DNA of 64,000 nucleotides, from contig NZ_JAIQDG010000015.1 in assembly GCF_020037125.1 (NCBI RefSeq), positions 124,001 through 188,000 on the forward strand. The letters run 5' to 3'. The notes under the pieces were generated by a model. That model searched no databases, was not told where the DNA came from, and saw only the letters and a program-made list of their open reading frames with translations. Both the position numbers and the translations under genes were made by a program. This stretch comes from Myxococcus sp. RHSTA-1-4. Lineage in GTDB: Bacteria; Myxococcota; Myxococcia; Myxococcales; Myxococcaceae. Position 1 is the first letter of the stretch. Every line of letters begins with the position of its first letter. This document shows positions 9,832 through 17,911 of this stretch, piece by piece.

Positions 9832-10572
9832 CTACTTCTTCAGCACGCCGAGGCTGGCCTGGAACGTGGCGTGCCGGAAGTGCCTGCCTTCGGCATCTGG
9901 AGGCGCGATGACCGTCAGCTCCGGGCGCACGCCCCAGCCGCTCTCGAAGCGATGGAGATAGGCCGCGCCCAGGCTCGGAATGAGCTGTTTCGTGGAGAGG
10001 CCCAGGTGGGGCATGGCGGCTGTCAGTTGGGGGCTGAGCATCAGCTGATCGCGCTCGCCGAGATTCAGTCCCAGCAGGACGGGAACCTGGACGAAGGAGA
10101 GCAGTCCCCGGGAACCTCCACCGCGGCCATGACCGACAGTCACTGTTGGATCGATCGCCACATCCAGTCCGTTCCCCCGCTCATCTCCGCGAGCCAGTTG
10201 GACCTTGGTGTCGAGCGCCAGCGCTGAGGGGAGGACCGCCCGGGCCACGCTGGTGGCGAACACGTCGTTACCAGTCACCATCAACCGCCCCCCCACCTCC
10301 ACTTCATCGGTGACGCCCACCCCCACCCCCACGTCCCAGAAGGAATAGGCGTCGTCGCCAGAGTAGGTGTAATCCCGCCCATCGGCCTGGATGCTGGGGC
10401 CGGAGAGAGGATTCGCGGACGTGGCACCCAGGCTGGCGCTCACCTCCCATTGACCTGCCTCCATCGTCCGCGCCGAGCCACGCGTGGCGAATGAGGGGCA
10501 GCCGGTCACGACGAACAGGAAGGCCAGCAGCGTGACGGGGCGCGCGGAACCCGACTGGGGATTCGTGTGCAT
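9832..10572 (-). CDS. Predicted lipoprotein, outer-membrane beta-barrel-like
   Basis: A 246-residue protein of unknown function. The chosen ATG opens a lipoprotein signal, TLLAFLFVVTGC, with the lipobox Cys near residue 25. The mature part has alternating hydrophobic/polar strands rich in Gly (WDVGVGVGVTDEVEVGGRL, GLNLGERDQLMLSPQLTAAM) and ends in a beta-strand FQASLGVLKK, which suggests an outer-membrane barrel or porin-like protein. It converges on the class V aminotransferase gene with a 15-bp gap. A perfect 16-bp palindrome lies about 60 bp upstream of the start. Confidence 0.65.
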   Translation of the reverse strand: MHTNPQSGSARPVTLLAFLFVVTGCPSFATRGSARTMEAGQWEVSASLGATSANPLSGPSIQADGRDYTYSGDDAYSFWDVGVGVGVTDEVEVGGRLMVTGNDVFATSVARAVLPSALALDTKVQLARGDERGNGLDVAIDPTVTVGHGRGGGSRGLLSFVQVPVLLGLNLGERDQLMLSPQLTAAMPHLGLSTKQLIPSLGAAYLHRFESGWGVRPELTVIAPPDAEGRHFRHATFQASLGVLKK

Positions 10573-10631
10573 GCCGGGCTGCCCTGCAAGACGCCAGCCC
10601 GGGCGTTGGCGAGAGGGCCGCGCTTGCCTCC

Positions 10632-10647
10632 GTGCACCGCGGTGCAC
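10632..10647. promoter_or_regulatory. Perfect 16-bp palindrome, candidate operator
   Basis: GTGCACCGCGGTGCAC is fully self-complementary and lies in the intergenic region upstream of the minus-strand lipoprotein gene. A related imperfect copy, GTGCGAGCGCATGCAC, lies about 30 bp further on. This spacing and symmetry suit a dimeric repressor, but no regulator is identified. Confidence 0.4.
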
Positions 10648-10725
10648 ACGTCTCGCGGGAGCTGTGCGAGCGCATGCACACGCGGGGCCGTGCATCCGGG
10701 AGGAGTGTTGGAAGCACTCTCTCCA

Positions 10726-10753
10726 CGGCCCACGGGCTCCTGCTCGTGGGCCG
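10726..10753 (-). terminator. Hairpin after the M20 amidohydrolase gene
   Basis: A perfect 9-bp stem CGGCCCACG / CGTGGGCCG with a 10-nt loop starts 12 bp past the amidohydrolase stop codon on the minus strand. No T-run follows, so it may act with Rho. Confidence 0.5.
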
Positions 10754-10765
10754 CAACCGCGGTGC

Positions 10766-12085
10766 TCAGGGCCTGCCCAGCAGCTCCAGCGCGGCGGTGG
10801 TCAGCGTGGTGACGCCGGTGCGCAGCGTGCGCTCCCGGTCCGGCGCGTAGAGGGGCGAGTGCGCGGAGGGCAGTGTCTCCCCCGCGGCCTTCGCCTCGGC
10901 GAAGCGCCTGGGCTCGGTGATGCCGAGCCACAACATCACCGCGGGGACGCCCGCGCGGCCGTACTCGGAGAAGTCCTCGCCGCCCATGACGGACGGGGCC
11001 TCGCTGAGGTTCTTCTCTCCGAGCACGCGCGCCACGGCGCCCACGAGCCGCTTCGTGAGGTCCGGGTCGTTGTAGTTGGCGGGCGTGCCCTCGGTGACGG
11101 AGACGTCGGGCGGGCGGGGGGCGCCGGAGGCCATCGCCTCGGCCTTCGCCACGCGCTCGATGCCGGCCAGCAGGGCCTTGCGCACCTCGGGCTTGTACGT
11201 GCGCAGCGTGAGCTGCAGGCGCACCTCGTCGGGGATGATGTTGTGCTTGGTGCCGCCGTGGATGGAGCCCACCGTCAGCACCGCGGGCTCCAGCGGGTGT
11301 TTCTCGCGGCTGACGAGCGTCTGCAGCGAGAGGATGGTGCGCGCCGCCATCACGACCGGGTCCACCGTGGTGTGCGGGTACGCGCCATGCCCGCCCTTGC
11401 CGTACAGCGTGACATCCACCGAGTCCACGCTGGCCATCGAATAGCCGGGGGTGAACTGCACCGTCCCCGCCGCGGCGGTGGCGACGGTGTGCATGGCCAC
11501 GGCGAAGTCCGGCTTGGGGAAGCGCTTGAACAGGCCGTCCGCCAGCATCGCCCGCGCGCCCGCGCCAATCTCCTCGGCGGGTTGCCCCACCAGCATCAGC
11601 GTGCCGCGCCACCGGTCTTTCGCCCGCGCCAGCAGCGTGGCCGTGCCCAGCCATGACGTCATGTGCACGTCATGCCCGCAGGCGTGCATCACCGGTACCG
11701 TGGCCCCGGAAGCGTCCTTCACCTTCGTCCTGCTGGCGTAGGGCAGCCCCGTCTTCTCCTCCACGGGCAGCCCGTCCAGGTCGGTGCGCAGCATCACCGT
11801 GGGCCCCTTGCCGTTGCGCAGCAGGGCCACCACGCCATGGCCGCCCACCTTCGCCGTCACCTCGAAGCCCAGCTTGCGCAGGCGCTCGGCCAGCTTCGCC
11901 GCCGTCTTCTCTTCCTGGAGGGACAGCTCGGGCGACTGGTGCAGGTCCCGGTAGAGCGCATCCAATTCGGGGTAGAGCGCGTCGATGCCGCCGAGCACGG
12001 GCAAGGGCGCCTCCTGCGCGAGCGCGGGACCGCCGGGCATGGCGGCACAGACGACGAGGGCGGCCAGCAGGGAGAGTGATTTCAC
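10766..12085 (-). CDS. Secreted M20-family amidohydrolase (peptidase M20D type)
   Basis: A 439-residue metal-dependent amidohydrolase like N-acyl-amino-acid or hippurate hydrolases. The GTG start, behind AGGAGA, gives a signal peptide ending GGPALA, so the enzyme is exported. Metal ligands are visible in HACGHDVHM and in QPAEEIGAGARAM, and a further ligand region in MGGEDFSEY near the C-terminus. The lid/dimerisation domain starts after DGLFKRFPKPDFAVAMH. It should cleave N-acyl or dipeptide amides in the periplasm or outside. It is followed by a hairpin and is not obviously in an operon. Confidence 0.87.
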   Translation of the reverse strand: MKSLSLLAALVVCAAMPGGPALAQEAPLPVLGGIDALYPELDALYRDLHQSPELSLQEEKTAAKLAERLRKLGFEVTAKVGGHGVVALLRNGKGPTVMLRTDLDGLPVEEKTGLPYASRTKVKDASGATVPVMHACGHDVHMTSWLGTATLLARAKDRWRGTLMLVGQPAEEIGAGARAMLADGLFKRFPKPDFAVAMHTVATAAAGTVQFTPGYSMASVDSVDVTLYGKGGHGAYPHTTVDPVVMAARTILSLQTLVSREKHPLEPAVLTVGSIHGGTKHNIIPDEVRLQLTLRTYKPEVRKALLAGIERVAKAEAMASGAPRPPDVSVTEGTPANYNDPDLTKRLVGAVARVLGEKNLSEAPSVMGGEDFSEYGRAGVPAVMLWLGITEPRRFAEAKAAGETLPSAHSPLYAPDRERTLRTGVTTLTTAALELLGRP

Positions 12086-12162
12086 CAGGCGGTCTCCTGT
12101 CCGTGAGGATGAAGGGCAGGCGGACACTAGAGCACACTCGCGCGGGCCCCACGCGCTCGTCA

Positions 12163-12678
12163 TCAGCCGTTTGGCCGGGGAGGCGCCTGGGGACCGGAGG
12201 GAGGCTCCACCGGGGCGATGCTGACGGACTGGACGTGCAGGGCGTCACCGACGCGAGTGACGACGAAGGTGGCGCGGGACTTCCGCACGTGCTCGTCCCG
12301 GTGCTGGATGAGGACGAACACCCCTGGAGCGATGGGGCGGATGGCCTCGACGTCCGTCCGCATGGTGAACATCTCTGGGCGTCCCTTCTCCACGAGCCAC
12401 TGGAGCTGCGCCTGGAGCGCGGCGCGGCCCTTGAGCCAGGTACCGGCGCGGTTCACGAAGTCGGCGTCCTCGGCGAAGTGAGCGAGGTACGCCGGCACGT
12501 CGCGTTGCTTCCAGCGCAGGTCGAGGTCGGTCATGAGGGCCCGGAGGTCCTTCTCGTCCTCGGGGGACAGCGTCAATGGTGTCTGGGACATGGTGGCGGG
12601 GCGGGAGGCCGCGCACGCCTGGGACGGAACGGCGCCCAGGAGCAGCAGGCCAAGCATGAGCAGTGGCTTCGGGTTCAT
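12163..12678 (-). CDS. Exported NTF2-like (SnoaL/DUF4440-type) protein
   Basis: A 171-residue protein with a signal peptide (residues 1-24, LLMLGLLLLGAVPS) and one NTF2-like domain. The typical helix-strand pattern is present: DLRALMTDLDLRWKQRDVPAYLAHFAEDADFVNRAGTWLKGRAAL, followed by the beta-rich half ending ALHVQSVSIAPV. Such domains bind small ligands or act as hydrolases or accessory subunits. The C-terminus is proline-rich. Nothing indicates its ligand. It lies upstream of the M20 gene on the same strand with 77 bp between them. Confidence 0.7.
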   Translation of the reverse strand: MNPKPLLMLGLLLLGAVPSQACAASRPATMSQTPLTLSPEDEKDLRALMTDLDLRWKQRDVPAYLAHFAEDADFVNRAGTWLKGRAALQAQLQWLVEKGRPEMFTMRTDVEAIRPIAPGVFVLIQHRDEHVRKSRATFVVTRVGDALHVQSVSIAPVEPPSGPQAPPRPNG

Positions 12679-12866
12679 GCCCAGGCTACGTGGCCCCGTG
12701 TTGCCGCATTGCCGGCCCTGCCGTGAAGAAGTGTGAAGCGTCAAGCCATGGGCTTCGAGCCCTCCGGCGTCACGCGGTGCCGGCCGCCCTTGTCGGAATG
12801 CTTTCGCGCGTGAACGACTCCCGGGCCTGGGTTGACGCCCTCCGGAGGCGGGCGTCTGCTGGACGC

Positions 12867-14186
12867 ATGTCCGAACACACTCCTCCCACGGTGACCGCCG
12901 ATACCGTGGCCCGCCCGGTGGGGCTCACGGAGCGGCTCGTCCTGCTGGACGCGCTGCGAGGCTTCGCGCTGTTGGGCGTGTTCCTCTCCAACAGCATCAC
13001 CTGGTTCAGCGGCCGGACACTGCTGCCGCGCGAGCAGGCCCAGGCGCTGGGTGCGCCGCTCCTGGAGGTCGTCGTCGGCTCGGCCTATCAGTTCCTGGTG
13101 AACCAGAAGTTCATCACCCTCTTCTCGTTCCTCTTCGGACTGGGCTTCTCCATCCAGATGACCCGGGCCGAGGCCCGGGGCAGCTCCGTCGTCCCGCTCT
13201 ATACGCGGCGGCTGCTCGTCCTGCTGGGCATCGGGCTGGTGCACCTCTTCGCCATCTGGGTGGGCGACATCCTCCACACGTACGCGACGGTGGGCTTCCT
13301 GTTGCTGCTGTTCCGCGCCCGCTCCAACCGGGCGGTGCTGGCCTGGGCGGTGGGGGTGATGCTGACGATGACGTTCCTGCTGCCCGCCTTGCAGCGCTAC
13401 GGGCCGGTGTGGCTGCATGGCGCGGAGGCCGCGGCGGAGCTGGCGAATGCCACCCGGGCCGAGGCCGCCGCCCAGCGGGCCCGATTCCTGGCGGCGCTCT
13501 CCAGCGACTCGCTGTGGACGGCGCAGGCGGGCAACGGGAGATACTTCTTCGACACGTTCCTCCGCGTGGACCGCATCAAGTGGATGGGCTTCATCCTCGC
13601 CCGCTTCCTCCTGGGCCTGTTCGCGGGGCGGCTCCTGTTGTTGCAGGAGGTGGAGCGTCACCGGCACCTGCATCGCCGGCTGGTGGCCTGGGGGTTGGGG
13701 GCGGGCGTGCTCATCAATGGCGCCGGCCTGTTGATGTTCCGGCTGCGCGCCATGGGGTACCTGAACACGAAGGACAGCGTCGGGGCGTTCTTCCTGAACG
13801 CCGCGCAGGAGCTGGGCTACCTGGCGATGGCAGCGGGGTACGTGTCCCTCTTCGCGCTGCTGTTCCAGCGCGTGCGCTGGCAGCGGGTGCTGGGCGTGCT
13901 GGGGCCGGTGGGGCGCATGGCGCTCAGCCATTACCTGCTGCAGTCCATCGTGAGCGTGTGCATCTACAACGGCTGGGGACTGGGGCTCGTCGGCAAGCTG
14001 CCGTCCTCGCGCGTGGTCGCCATCTGCGTGGGCATCTTCGCCGTGCAGGTGGCGCTCAGTCACTGGTGGCTGGCGCGCTTCCGCTTCGGCCCGGCCGAGT
14101 GGCTCTGGCGCTCACTGACCTACGGCCGTGCCCAGCCCATGCGCCTGTCGGCGCGGGGGGGAACGGCGGGGGCGCCGGCGTCCTGA
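12867..14186 (+). CDS. DUF418 (YeiB-like) integral membrane protein
   Basis: A 439-residue multi-pass membrane protein. The family opening LLDALRGFALLGVFLSNS is at about residues 27-45, and the protein ends with the DUF418 block RMALSHYLLQSIVSVCIYNGWGLGLVG and WLARFRFGPAEWLWRSLTYG. About ten hydrophobic helices alternate with short loops. The family is distantly related to acyltransferase-3 proteins, and a transport or acyl-transfer role is only suspected. The ATG at 12867 was preferred because the sequence upstream has no membrane-protein character, although a longer in-frame start exists at 12798. Confidence 0.8.
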   Translation: MSEHTPPTVTADTVARPVGLTERLVLLDALRGFALLGVFLSNSITWFSGRTLLPREQAQALGAPLLEVVVGSAYQFLVNQKFITLFSFLFGLGFSIQMTRAEARGSSVVPLYTRRLLVLLGIGLVHLFAIWVGDILHTYATVGFLLLLFRARSNRAVLAWAVGVMLTMTFLLPALQRYGPVWLHGAEAAAELANATRAEAAAQRARFLAALSSDSLWTAQAGNGRYFFDTFLRVDRIKWMGFILARFLLGLFAGRLLLLQEVERHRHLHRRLVAWGLGAGVLINGAGLLMFRLRAMGYLNTKDSVGAFFLNAAQELGYLAMAAGYVSLFALLFQRVRWQRVLGVLGPVGRMALSHYLLQSIVSVCIYNGWGLGLVGKLPSSRVVAICVGIFAVQVALSHWWLARFRFGPAEWLWRSLTYGRAQPMRLSARGGTAGAPAS

Positions 14187-14233
14187 GGCCGGCCCTCCGC
14201 TCCGGTGTGTCTCCCGGCGGAGGAGTGAAAGGC

Positions 14234-14379
14234 TTGAGCGCACCCGAGTGAACAAGCCATTTTGGGGTCTGATTAAGAGTCAGATGCCGATCCCTCGGCG
14301 GCGCCCCCGTGGAGTGGAGGCGGACGGAGTCGAACCGTCTTCTGGAGCGTGTAGGACCTCTTCGGCCGGGTGCGCTCAA
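14234..14379 (-). ncRNA. Circularly permuted tRNA-like RNA (anticodon CUU), candidate
   Basis: Read on the minus strand, the element has the 3' half of a tRNA before the 5' half. The 3' half is a T-arm GACGG-TTCGACT-CCGTC (14339-14323) then acceptor strand CGCCTCC (14322-14316) and discriminator A (14315). Six bases later comes the 5' half: acceptor strand GGGGGCG (14308-14302), a D-arm GCCG-AGGGAT-CGGC (14299-14286) and an anticodon arm TCTGA-CTCTTAA-TCAGA (14284-14268) with anticodon CTT. The acceptor strands pair over all 7 positions, with a G3-U70 wobble. The outer ends carry a 13-bp inverted repeat TTGAGCGCACCCG. Oddities are CC at positions 8-9, a 6-nt D-loop and no encoded CCA. It could also be a tRNA-derived relic. 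Confidence 0.5.
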
Positions 14380-14426
14380 TCCAGAGTGACGGTGCGGTGA
14401 CGGCGTTCCTGACAGGAGGCCGGCGC

Positions 14427-15812
14427 TCAGAGTGACTTCAGGAACGCGAGCAGCGCCTCCCGGTCAGCGTGGGGCAGGCGCACGTAGCGCTCCCTCGCGG
14501 GCGCGGCCTCGCCTCCGTGCCACAGCACGGCCTCCTCGTGGTTCCGCGCCCGGCCGTCGTGCAGGAAGCGGGTGTGGCCGTTGACTGTCTCCACCAGCCC
14601 GATTCCCCACAGCGGCGGAGTGCGCCACTCCCGCCCGCTGGCCTGCCCGTCCGGGCGGCCATCCGCGAGTCCCTCGCCCAGGTCGTGCAGCAGCAGGTCC
14701 GTGTACGGGTAGATTCTCTGGTGTGACAGCTCTGGGAGGCCGGGCACGTCGCCTGTCTCGAAGGCGCTGTCCACGTGACAGCCGGAGCAGCCGATGGCGC
14801 GGAACACCGCCTTGCCTCGCAGCACCGCCGGAGCGTCCCAGTCACGCCGCTTGGGAACGGCCACCAGCCGCATGTAGAAGAGCAGGCGCTCCAGCTCCTG
14901 GGGCGTCACCTCGGGCGTGCCTGTGCCGTCTGCGTTGGCATTCGCCGGCTGGGGATAGAGCGAGGTGGTGAGCCCCATGTCCGCGGATAGCGCGTGGGCG
15001 ATCTGCTGGCGCAGCGAGGGCTGGTTGGCCTTCCACCCGAAGCGTCCCAGCTTCGTCTCTCCGGTCTCCACATCCCTCACCCGGTTCGGACGTCCGGAGA
15101 TGCCGTCCTGGTTGGCGTCGTCCGGGTCCGCGCGGGTGAGGAGGGCCTCCTCGGGAATCGCGTCGAGCAGCCCCATTCCGAAGTTGGCCGGGGAGACCCG
15201 TGGAGAGAAGGGCGCGTCCGCACCCAGCGGGCCCTGTACCAGCGACTTGAACGTGTAGCGTGGCCGAAGCAGCGTGAAGGACTCGCCGGTGGCGAACTCG
15301 CCAGGGAGCTCGTCGTACGCCACGGCGACGGTGCCCTCGGGCTCACTCCCCTGGAGGGCCTGGAGGTCGAGCTGCTCGCCGTAGCTCGGATGCGGCCCCT
15401 GCCCTCCGGGGGCGCTGAGCTGGAAGACGAGGGAGACGGGGGCCTCGTCGGGTGATGCCGGGGGACGCCCTCGCCCGTCCTTCACATGGCACGTCATGCA
15501 GGAGGATGCGCTGAAGAGCGGGCCCACGAGCACGGGGCTCTCTTTCACCTCTCGCCAGTCGCGGCCAAAGAGCTGCTTGCTCTCGTAGAAGTCCGGCCAC
15601 CGCTCCAGCGGCATGTTCATGAGCGAGCGGCCGAAGGCATTCACCCCCGTGTCCGCCACCGTGGTGGCGCCTCCCGACAGCTCCTCAGCGGGTTCGGCCG
15701 CCGATGGCAGGTCCCCCAGCTCCAGCAGGGGAGGGCGCTCCGTGTCGACGCACATGGCGGTGAGCACGAGGGCTCCGGCCGCAACGCCTGGAAGGTACCG
15801 CCGTCCGCGCAT
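14427..15812 (-). CDS. Di-heme cytochrome c-type oxidoreductase (DUF1111 family)
   Basis: A 461-residue exported protein with two c-type heme sites, CMTCH at residues 105-109 and CSGCH at residues 342-346. The N-terminal hydrophobic helix ends LVLTAMC, so it may be a lipoprotein or be cleaved by signal peptidase I. The sequence between the hemes (NAFGRSLMNMPLERW, LLDAIPEEALLTRADPDDANQDGISG, RFGWKANQPSLRQQ) matches the di-heme oxidoreductase family once called DUF1111, near cytochrome c peroxidases. It should act in periplasmic electron transfer, possibly with the downstream lipoprotein region. The ATG has an AGGAG site 8 nt upstream. Confidence 0.85.
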   Translation of the reverse strand: MRGRRYLPGVAAGALVLTAMCVDTERPPLLELGDLPSAAEPAEELSGGATTVADTGVNAFGRSLMNMPLERWPDFYESKQLFGRDWREVKESPVLVGPLFSASSCMTCHVKDGRGRPPASPDEAPVSLVFQLSAPGGQGPHPSYGEQLDLQALQGSEPEGTVAVAYDELPGEFATGESFTLLRPRYTFKSLVQGPLGADAPFSPRVSPANFGMGLLDAIPEEALLTRADPDDANQDGISGRPNRVRDVETGETKLGRFGWKANQPSLRQQIAHALSADMGLTTSLYPQPANANADGTGTPEVTPQELERLLFYMRLVAVPKRRDWDAPAVLRGKAVFRAIGCSGCHVDSAFETGDVPGLPELSHQRIYPYTDLLLHDLGEGLADGRPDGQASGREWRTPPLWGIGLVETVNGHTRFLHDGRARNHEEAVLWHGGEAAPARERYVRLPHADREALLAFLKSL

Positions 15813-15914
15813 CGGGAGGTCTCCTGGAGGTCCGTGGGAAAAACCGGGGTGGGCGCCGGACAGGACGTCATTCCTGCCCGGCGCACCGCCTGTGCGGGGC
15901 ACAGGCGGACGGGA

Positions 15915-16745
15915 CTACTTCGCCGGGATGACCGACTCGCTCAGGATGTTGAACTCGCTCGCGGACGCCGTCACGTCCATGCCCGTGAAGCCGGTGTACG
16001 GGTAGTGGCCGCTGGCGATCTCCTCGACGATTTCGATGGCGTTGCCCGTGAGCACCTGGCCGTCGCCCAGCCGGACGGAGAACGAGCCCTGCTCGTCGCG
16101 CAGGCGCCACACGCACGCGCCCGGGATGGACTTCGTGGAGGGGGCGGACGCCATGCCGGACTTCCAGATGATGATGTCGTACCGGTCATCGAAGGCGAGG
16201 ACCGCGAGGAGCCAGCGGAGGGTCCGCCAGTCGAGGATGATGAACTCCGTCGAGGGCGAATGCGACCCGCCGCCCTGGAAGACGCCATCCTGGTACACGT
16301 TCACCCGGTACGCGGAGCCGCCCGGCGAGCCGGTGAAGCCCGGCTGAATCCTCGCCGAGGTCCCATCCGCGCCCGGCGTGAGCCGGAACGTGCTGACCAC
16401 CTGGGTGCCGGAGCGCGCCGCCAGCGAGAGGCCCGCCTGCTCCGTGCCGAAGTTGATGCCGACCCGCTGCGTCCACCGCGTGGCGTTCGCGAAGCTGTCG
16501 GAGACGCCGTCCCGCGTCGCATCCGTGAGCCCGTCGACCTGGAGGCCGCGCTCGGTGGGGGTCAGCTTCGCGTTGCCCAGCGCGCAGTTCGTGATGCCCT
16601 CGAACTGCTGGACACATTGGGTCGCGCTGGACTCCTGGGCCGCGGCGTTCTCGTGCCCGGGGGACTCCGTTTCGTTACCCTGACAGCCCGCGGTGACGCT
16701 GAGGAGCGCGGCCGCCAGCAGACGGCTCATCATCTTCAGGTGCAT
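15915..16745 (-). CDS. Hypothetical lipoprotein
   Basis: A 276-residue protein that I do not recognise. It begins with a lipoprotein signal LLAAALLSVTAGC, with the lipobox Cys near residue 20, so it is anchored to a membrane on the outer side. The mature part starts with a low-complexity Glu/Ala/Ser linker, has a Cys pair (TQCVQQFEGITNC) that could form a small loop, then beta-rich sequence. It lies about 100 bp upstream of the di-heme oxidoreductase on the same strand, so the two may be cotranscribed. Confidence 0.65.
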   Translation of the reverse strand: MHLKMMSRLLAAALLSVTAGCQGNETESPGHENAAAQESSATQCVQQFEGITNCALGNAKLTPTERGLQVDGLTDATRDGVSDSFANATRWTQRVGINFGTEQAGLSLAARSGTQVVSTFRLTPGADGTSARIQPGFTGSPGGSAYRVNVYQDGVFQGGGSHSPSTEFIILDWRTLRWLLAVLAFDDRYDIIIWKSGMASAPSTKSIPGACVWRLRDEQGSFSVRLGDGQVLTGNAIEIVEEIASGHYPYTGFTGMDVTASASEFNILSESVIPAK

Positions 16746-16980
16746 GTTTGTTCTCGTGGTTGGGGGAAATGCTGCTCTTCCCGCCACACGAGGAGTGCCG
16801 CCCCCTCTCGGAGCGGCACGCCTCATGGGCCGGTCCGGGAGGGCTCTGCACTGTTTGCGCCACGACGGTGCCCTGGCGTCTTCCGCTCGGGCCCACAGTG
16901 CGCGGACGCGAGCGGCGCCGATGCGGTGTGGCGCGCGGTGTTACACGGAGGTCCGGGACGTAGCGTGCCCCGTTACAGGC

Positions 16981-17652
16981 TCAGCGCTCGCGCTTGCCCA
17001 TGAAGAGCGTGTGGCGCGTTCCCTTGGTGCCATGCGCCGCCGGGTGAAGCACCTGGACGGTGAAGCCCGCCTGCCCCATGCGGCGCTCGAAGCCGGGCGC
17101 GGGCCCCGCGCTCCAGATTCCGAGCGTGCCCCGGGGGCGCAGGGCACCGAAGGCCCGCGCGAGCCCCGCCAGCCCGTAGAGGCCCTGGTTGTCGGGGTGG
17201 GTGAGGGCGGTGGGGCCGTTGTCCACGTCGAGCAGGATGACGTCGAAGGTACCGGGGTGGCGGGCCATGAGCGCGCCCACGTCCCCCTCCACCACGGTGA
17301 CCCGAGGGTCTTCGAGCGGCGCGCCCGCGAGGGGCGCGAGCGGCCCCCGGTTCCACGCCACCACCGCGGTGAGCAATTCGGCCACCGTCACCCGGGCGCC
17401 GGGGCCAACGCGGTCCAGCACCGCCCGCACCGTGTAGCCGAAGCCCAGTCCGCCCACGAGGATGCGGCCCCCGCTCTTCCCCACGAGGTCGGCGCACCCC
17501 GCCTCCGCCAGCGCCTCCTCCGAGCCGTGCCTCCGGCTGGACATCAGCGTCTGGCCGCGCACGCGCAGGACGTACTCGTCTCCCCGGCGTGCGAGGGTGA
17601 CTTCACCCACGTCCGGGACCTGCGCGGTGTCGAGCGTCTCCCAAGGCTTCAT
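16981..17652 (-). CDS. Spermidine-synthase-like SAM-dependent methyltransferase fold
   Basis: A 223-residue Rossmann-fold protein of the spermine/spermidine synthase superfamily. The glycine-rich motif GRILVGGLGFGYTVRAVL is at about residues 62-79, followed by VTVAELLTAVVAWNRGPL and the acidic block FDVILLDVDNGPTALTHPDN. It lacks the N-terminal beta domain of classical polyamine synthases and carries no obvious DxGGGDG-type catalytic motif, so the substrate may differ. No neighbouring polyamine genes are present. It is transcribed divergently from the lipase gene across a 259-bp region with tandem repeats. Confidence 0.7.
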   Translation of the reverse strand: MKPWETLDTAQVPDVGEVTLARRGDEYVLRVRGQTLMSSRRHGSEEALAEAGCADLVGKSGGRILVGGLGFGYTVRAVLDRVGPGARVTVAELLTAVVAWNRGPLAPLAGAPLEDPRVTVVEGDVGALMARHPGTFDVILLDVDNGPTALTHPDNQGLYGLAGLARAFGALRPRGTLGIWSAGPAPGFERRMGQAGFTVQVLHPAAHGTKGTRHTLFMGKRER

Positions 17653-17760
17653 GGGTGGGGCTCTTCGCTCGGAGCGGGGCCCGGGTCAAGGCGGTCCGTG
17701 GTCCTGCTTCACGCGGCGGACGTGGCCCCCGGTCCAGGTCGAGCGTCTCATGCTCTTGCG

Positions 17761-17786
17761 CCCGACACGTCGGCCCGACACGTCGG
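17761..17786. promoter_or_regulatory. Tandem palindromic repeat, candidate operator
   Basis: CCCGACACGTCGG occurs twice without a gap, and each copy holds the dyad CCGAC-AC-GTCGG. It lies between the divergent methyltransferase-like gene and the lipase gene. A third partial site (GGCACGTCGA) lies about 60 bp closer to the lipase. This fits cooperative binding by a dimeric regulator. Confidence 0.45.
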
Positions 17787-17911
17787 AAGGCCGCCGGGCA
17801 CGGGCTTCCAGAGGGAACACCCGAGGCCCGGAGGGCGAACATGCCCGGCACGTCGACTGCACTGGGAGCGGGCAGCCCCTGAACGAGGGCCCCACCACCC
17901 CGCCGAAAGGA

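Noticed and set aside
14234-14379. tmRNA, or a phage attachment-site remnant of a tRNA
   Set aside because: tmRNA lacks an anticodon arm with a 7-nt CTCTTAA loop and is much longer. A remnant would not be expected to keep seven complementary acceptor pairs in permuted order plus a flanking inverted repeat, though a relic cannot be fully excluded.
16746-16980. Possible small gene between the lipoprotein and methyltransferase-like genes
   Set aside because: Open frames there have no plausible start or codon bias; I see nothing supportable in this gap.
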